A stretch of 43,497 nt of DNA from NCBI RefSeq assembly GCF_003721565.1, contig NZ_RJJE01000006.1:1-43497 (forward strand), written 5' to 3'. A program made the translations under genes and the position numbers. Origin of the DNA: Rufibacter immobilis (GTDB taxonomy: Bacteria > Bacteroidota > Bacteroidia > Cytophagales > Hymenobacteraceae). Below, in pieces: positions 39,875 through 43,497 of the stretch. The notes under the pieces are model-generated. The model was given only the letters and a program-made list of their open reading frames with translations. It ran no database searches and was not told the DNA's origin. Every line of letters begins with the position of its first letter. The first letter of the stretch is position 1.

Positions 39875-40438
39875 TTATTTCTTCTTTGTCAGGTGGAACT
39901 CAACCGTGGTGACAATAGCTGGCACTATGAGTTCATCAATGACCTGAGCAAGTGCCTGTTCTGCGTATTCCATAGAGGGTGCAATGAAATTCCTTGCCCT
40001 GAGACCTTTCTTGTAGATTGCTGTCTGAATAGCGAACGCTAGGGAGTTGATTGAATTTCCAGAGGCTTTCTGGTACTTGCCTGTCTTCTGGCTCCTTCCT
40101 AGAATCCTGTATCTCTTAATCCAGTTTATCAGGACTGAGACAGGGACTTTCCTTGCTAGTGCTTTCCTACCCACGTCAAGGAAGTAGGCGTGTTGAGGGA
40201 AATTGATTGTGACACCATCGGTGTTGAAATCAACTGTGGTCTGCTGGTAGAATCCGTCCTTACCGTCTTTCCTGAACTTATGCCTTGAGCCAGCTTCAGC
40301 AAGGGTGATGATGTATTCCTTTATCTCCCTTGCCACTTGGAACAACTGACCGTTCAGATATGACTTCAACTCTTTCTCAGAAAGAACCTTCCCTCCCCTC
40401 TTGGTGGTTTTGATTGATTTTATTCTTGCATAGGCCAT
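39875..40438 (-). CDS. Tail-completion/HK97 gp10-like protein
   Basis: 187 residues from ATG 40438 (MAYARIKSIKTTKRGGK). An upstream GTG at 40489 lies inside a terminator stem and is rejected. Contains KELKSYLNGQLFQVAREIKEYI, then TINFPQHAYFLDVGRKALARKVPVSVLINWI and SLAFAIQTAIYKKGLRARNFI, which resemble HK97 gp10/tail-completion proteins (a Y-F-x-D-x-G-R centre and a late helix-loop-aromatic). It is the first gene after the hairpin 40481-40502. Family call is tentative. Confidence 0.6.
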   Translation of the reverse strand: MAYARIKSIKTTKRGGKVLSEKELKSYLNGQLFQVAREIKEYIITLAEAGSRHKFRKDGKDGFYQQTTVDFNTDGVTINFPQHAYFLDVGRKALARKVPVSVLINWIKRYRILGRSQKTGKYQKASGNSINSLAFAIQTAIYKKGLRARNFIAPSMEYAEQALAQVIDELIVPAIVTTVEFHLTKKK

Positions 40439-40480
40439 ATACACTGATAATATGTGATTCCCCTGATTCCGTTTAAGCAG

Positions 40481-40502
40481 AAAAACCACCTTTTAGGTGG
40501 TT
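40481..40502 (-). terminator. Terminator between 40535 and 40438 genes
   Basis: AACCACCT (40484-40491) pairs with AGGTGGTT (40495-40502), loop TTT, and five A at 40481-40485 give a T-tract on the minus strand. It divides the late block into separate transcripts or attenuates expression. Confidence 0.8.
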
Positions 40503-40534
40503 CATCATAATTTATATTTTAATTAAAGGTTTAA

Positions 40535-40861
40535 TCAGTGAGTGAGAAATATAGAAGAGTCAATAGCCCAATCATTGTCACCAATCACCTCAAAATCAAT
40601 CTGAATCTGGTGTTCTTGGTTGAACCTGTCCCTGCACCCTTGGATAATGGAGACCTGTTCGGGACTAAAACCTTGTGTGTCCGATTCCACCCACCTTAGC
40701 GTTATCCATTTATTTAGTACCGTAGATTCCTGACCAGAAGCGTCCTTTATCTGGTGGGACTCAATGACGTGGTTGTTACTGAAGTCAGAGACTATTAGGA
40801 AATTGAGAGCCAGTTCAGGAGTGATATATTCCTCTGGTATCAATGCGTACTGTTTGTTCAT
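40535..40861 (-). CDS. Hypothetical protein
   Basis: 108 residues, not recognised. Soluble, moderately acidic, with LNKWITLRWVESDTQGFSPEQVSI in the middle and FEVIGDNDWAIDSSIF at the end. It starts 5 bp after the LamG-domain gene and is followed by a terminator, so it is the last gene of that transcript. Probably a virion-associated protein by location only. Confidence 0.6.
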   Translation of the reverse strand: MNKQYALIPEEYITPELALNFLIVSDFSNNHVIESHQIKDASGQESTVLNKWITLRWVESDTQGFSPEQVSIIQGCRDRFNQEHQIQIDFEVIGDNDWAIDSSIFLTH

Positions 40862-40866
40862 ATTCT

Positions 40867-42189
40867 TTATTCATTTATGAAGGTCACACCGTTGTAGGCA
40901 GTGCCGTGATTATTATTTCCTGATGAATCCAAAGTATCACTATCCAGTCTGTAGTTAGCAACCAAGTTTGGTTGAGGTGCAGTGAAACTTGAGGTCATAT
41001 TACCTTGAATTTGTTCCTGTGTCCTCACTGTATTCCAGAATCTGAGGTTACTTAGTTTAAGTGTGGAGTATGCAAGGAAATTGGGAGTACCACCAATCTG
41101 CAAAACATTAGCACCCGTGAAGTTCGCCGCAAACACAATACTTTTTTTGAACACGCCATTCATAAACAATGACGCTGTTCTGGTTGGGTTATCATAGGTG
41201 ACAGCCCAATGAATCCAAACATTTGTGTCAGTGAATGTCTCTGTTGATTCAAGGTTGGTGCCCCAAAATGAGAATCGTAATCTATCTCCTGAATAACCCA
41301 TATGTATAATCTTTGATGTTGACCTTTGTGAACCAACAGTTAACATCCAGTCGGCTGTCCCACTTCTAGTTCTTTTCGCCCACAACTCTATTGTGAAGCT
41401 TGAGCTTGTGAAGTCTATTGAGTCCCCTATGTTAGTTGATTCGATATAATCATCAACACCATCAAATTGCGTGTATTTCGTTATGTCATTCTCATAGGTG
41501 ACACCGTTCAATGCAGTGCCGTGATTATTATTCCCTGATGAATCCTGCACATTGCCATCAAGTTTGTACCGAAGCAGCAGCCCCCTGCCTATATTCCTGA
41601 AGCTGTAGTCATTGGTGATATCCTCAGATGACCATACTGTGCTGTGAACCACTACCTCACGTACTCTTGCCTTGAGAGGGTATCGGTTTGCGTTGTTAAT
41701 ACCAACCCTGAATTCACCCATCCTTGCCGTTGGTATTGCGGCGAAGATAAGCGGTAGTTCCTGCGCCAAAACAGTGTCCACATATAGTCTGATGGTTTTA
41801 CCTATTAAGTCAACCGTCATCACTACCCTGTGCCAAAGTTCGTCCCTGTGGTATAAGGAATCATTTCTAACAAAGAATACAGTGTCGTTTATTCTTACCT
41901 GTGCTGAGAAAGTGTTGTTGTAGACGGTTATGCCGTAGCCATTGGGGTATGAACCCAAATAACTCTGACCAGCAATTGAACCGTAACGCACATTTCCAGA
42001 CGTTTCAGACTGAACGCTGATGAATTTAACCCAAGCTGCCAATGTTAAACCCGTTATCTCTGAGAGGCTGTTTATTGGTAGGTTTTCTGACCTGATGTAG
42101 TCATTCACACCGTCAAATGATGCGTACCGCCTTATTGTCAAATTCATCAGCGTCTTTGCTGAATAGAAACTGAATTTCCTGTTTCTCAT
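40867..42189 (-). CDS. Tandem LamG/concanavalin-like appendage protein
   Basis: 440 residues. Two jelly-roll units: YASFDGVNDYI at about 22 and TQFDGVDDYI at about 240 start each, and RYKLDGNVQDSSGNNNHG and NYRLDSDTLDSSGNNNHG end them. Units of this kind (LamG/Concanavalin A-like) bind sugars or other surface ligands. The first residues (MRNRKFSFYSAKTL) are not part of the unit and could be a linker; a start at MNLTIRRY is possible. The two units are diverged enough to bind different ligands. Expected role: host-surface adhesion or tail appendage. Confidence 0.8.
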   Translation of the reverse strand: MRNRKFSFYSAKTLMNLTIRRYASFDGVNDYIRSENLPINSLSEITGLTLAAWVKFISVQSETSGNVRYGSIAGQSYLGSYPNGYGITVYNNTFSAQVRINDTVFFVRNDSLYHRDELWHRVVMTVDLIGKTIRLYVDTVLAQELPLIFAAIPTARMGEFRVGINNANRYPLKARVREVVVHSTVWSSEDITNDYSFRNIGRGLLLRYKLDGNVQDSSGNNNHGTALNGVTYENDITKYTQFDGVDDYIESTNIGDSIDFTSSSFTIELWAKRTRSGTADWMLTVGSQRSTSKIIHMGYSGDRLRFSFWGTNLESTETFTDTNVWIHWAVTYDNPTRTASLFMNGVFKKSIVFAANFTGANVLQIGGTPNFLAYSTLKLSNLRFWNTVRTQEQIQGNMTSSFTAPQPNLVANYRLDSDTLDSSGNNNHGTAYNGVTFINE

Positions 42190-42200
42190 TAATTAAAGTT

Positions 42201-43118
42201 TTAAAGACTTGTGAGCACCACCTTGGAAGATGCTGTGAGGTTATTCTTGGTGATTTCCACTGACAGGACATCATTAACAGCCAGTGCGATTGGTAGCGTG
42301 GTTACGGTGCTGTTCTTCCTGTAGGTGACAGCAGAGCAGTTCACCAGAGCCTGAGCCGAATAGGTAGCGGCCTCTTCAGCCGTGGCCGTGATGGTGATTC
42401 CAGACTCTGACTCAACCCCGTAGTTAAAGGACATTGAGTACAGGTCAGGGATATCATTCACCGTATAGGTCTCCCCTGAACTTAGTTCTATGGTCACCCC
42501 GTTCACATTATCAATGACAACAGCAGGTTCAAAGACTGGTAACTCAACCAACGGCACCGTGTAGGTCTGACCTGCAAGTACCTGAGTTGTGGTGTTGTTG
42601 TTGGGGTCAATGACCGTCACTGGTTTACACAGCGTCTGGTTCTGACCAATATCAATGACCTGAGCATCATAGGGAGTCGCAACCCTTGAGGTATACCTTG
42701 GAATCTCAATGGTGAACTCACCACGGCAAACAACTATAGAGTCTTGGTTGACATTCTCATAGTAGAATTTATTCATTCCGGTCACTAGGATGTTACTGGC
42801 TAGGTTCTCTATGTGATAGTGTATTTCATCAAGAATCTGAGAGGTTTTGGTCTTGCCGTTGATAAGGTCTTCTGAGGTGAAGTCATTGGGTAGTCTGTCA
42901 CCCACGGAGAGAGCAACACTGAAGGTCTCAGAGTTACCGTCAACGTCAGACTCAATATCTGATTCAAGGTAGGCTACAGGGTAAGAGGTGACATTAGTAT
43001 CATCCTGCAACTGCACACCAACCTTGAACTCACTGATAGCTATGTGGGCGTTGGCTGTCAACCTGATTAGGTCAATGATTCCCTTAAGCCCTTGGACATT
43101 GTATAACTGATGTGACAT
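42201..43118 (-). CDS. Virion structural protein
   Basis: 305 residues, not recognised. Beta-rich, with MSHQLYNVQGLKGIIDLIRLTANAH at the start and repeats of V-x-V-x-x-N-N/T and TYTV (LAGQTYTVPLV, SSGETYTVNDI). The last part contains GITITATAEEAATYSAQALVNCS, similar in style to the DUF5977 region of 38470-39849. It lies between the frameshift gene and the LamG gene, all on the same strand. Probably a tail or appendage component. Confidence 0.6.
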   Translation of the reverse strand: MSHQLYNVQGLKGIIDLIRLTANAHIAISEFKVGVQLQDDTNVTSYPVAYLESDIESDVDGNSETFSVALSVGDRLPNDFTSEDLINGKTKTSQILDEIHYHIENLASNILVTGMNKFYYENVNQDSIVVCRGEFTIEIPRYTSRVATPYDAQVIDIGQNQTLCKPVTVIDPNNNTTTQVLAGQTYTVPLVELPVFEPAVVIDNVNGVTIELSSGETYTVNDIPDLYSMSFNYGVESESGITITATAEEAATYSAQALVNCSAVTYRKNSTVTTLPIALAVNDVLSVEITKNNLTASSKVVLTSL

Positions 43119-43142
43119 TTAATTTTTAATTAATTATTTAAT

Positions 43143-43497
43143 TTATTGAGGTTTGTGAGCGTCTAGTTTCTGAAGTGACTCATTCATTTTATTGAAGTCA
43201 ATCTGGTGCTCCTGCCAGCTAAGTACTTCGCTCGTTTTGAGGTTATATACAGTATGAACCTTTGTAATTTCCTGCGCAAGGCTGAACGCCAACCCCTGCC
43301 AGTTCCATTTTTTGTCGTAATTGTCAAGAAGTTCTCTACGCTCTCCTGATGTTGGCTCACCGCCTGAGAATATGCTTTTGAAGCTGCTTCTAAGAGAAAC
43401 CATCTGCCCAAAAAAAAAGCGTCTACCTTCTGGACAAGTGAAGCAGGAAGTTCATTGAACAACTTAGCCCTTGCCTCAAGAACCTTACCACCCTGAG
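43143..43497 (-). CDS. C-terminal part of junction-spanning protein (-1 frame extension)
   Basis: Continues the gene that starts at 521, across the circular junction. The -1 frame after the nine-T run reads FGQMVSLRSSFKSIFSGG, ...NWQGLAFSLAQEITKVHTVYNLKTSEVLSW... and ends ...KLDAHKPQ at 43143; the predicted fusion is about 262 residues. The original frame would continue to 43184 with a less plausible protein (about 248 residues). An independent ATG at 43403 would give 86 residues. A lambda-like tail assembly chaperone with two products is the favoured reading, although it is further from the tape measure than usual. A homopolymer sequencing error is the alternative. Confidence 0.6.
43410..43497. 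repeat. Terminal direct repeat (right copy)
   Basis: Identical to bases 1-88; see the left copy. The repeat starts precisely at the nine-A run that is also the candidate frameshift site. Confidence 0.95.

Noticed and set aside
40439..40489. GTG start at 40489 for the tail-completion gene
   Set aside because: It lies within the stem of the terminator 40481-40502; the ATG at 40438 is better placed.
1..43497. tRNA or rRNA genes
   Set aside because: No cloverleaf-like stretch or conserved T-loop sequence was recognised when reading the intergenic regions; a tRNA search tool was not available.

Overview
The window is most likely a complete circular (or terminally redundant) phage genome of about 43.4 kb. 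Its last 88 bases (43410-43497) repeat bases 1-88 exactly, and one gene reads across the junction. A Bacteroidota host is suggested by promoters matching the Bacteroides-type pattern (TTTG at -33, TAnnTTTG at -7; best example just before the replication gene at 4568), by AT-rich leaders instead of Shine-Dalgarno sites at most genes, and by Bacteroidota-type protein families (DUF5977 repeats, a DUF6712-like connector, a small membrane protein family). Host genus cannot be read from the sequence.

The element combines a tailed-phage virion module with plasmid-style replication and partition genes, so it reads as a phage-plasmid. Two gene blocks diverge from a control region at 3839-4567. Leftward (minus strand), the late block runs from 3838 through the circular junction and on down to 18566: PD-(D/E)XK-like nuclease, sigma-like factor, small and large terminase, a gene needing a -1 frameshift, appendage and tail proteins including LamG and DUF5977 proteins, tape measure, XkdF-type protease, spanin-like protein, scaffold, major capsid, probable major tail protein, portal, connector, holin-like proteins, and a 1790-residue fibre with YadA-like repeats and an S74 chaperone domain. 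Rightward (plus strand), 4568-8492 carries a Rep_3-type initiator behind seven 21-22 bp iterons, a protein of unknown role, a GIY-YIG-like protein with an AT-hook tail, ParA, and a small ribbon-helix-helix ParB-like partner, closed by a strong bidirectional terminator.

From 8554 to 10942 (minus) lies a stability module: MazF/PemK toxin, antitoxin, serine recombinase and two unknown proteins. A 20-bp sequence beside the recombinase recurs exactly 1100 bp away. From 11437 to 14030 (plus) is AT-rich cargo: a two-segment membrane protein, a DUF2971 protein and two small membrane proteins. From 14147 to 15754 (minus) follow four small, tightly spaced or overlapping genes and a RusA-like resolvase.

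The most unusual gene is at 15789-17318: a 509-residue protein with a winged-helix-like N-terminus and a minimal, divergent superfamily-A polymerase palm, resembling TV-Pol (transposon-virus polymerase) proteins. Its upstream 637-bp gap holds a large stem-loop, repeats of a second kind (TGATACGTCATAC), and a TA run, and one repeat variant recurs exactly inside the gene. The element therefore appears to have two replication systems: Rep/iterons for plasmid maintenance and a polymerase module that may serve lytic replication. No tyrosine integrase or CI-like repressor was recognised, which fits extrachromosomal prophage maintenance by Rep, ParA, toxin-antitoxin and resolvase. A GH24 endolysin is transcribed alone, opposite the late genes.
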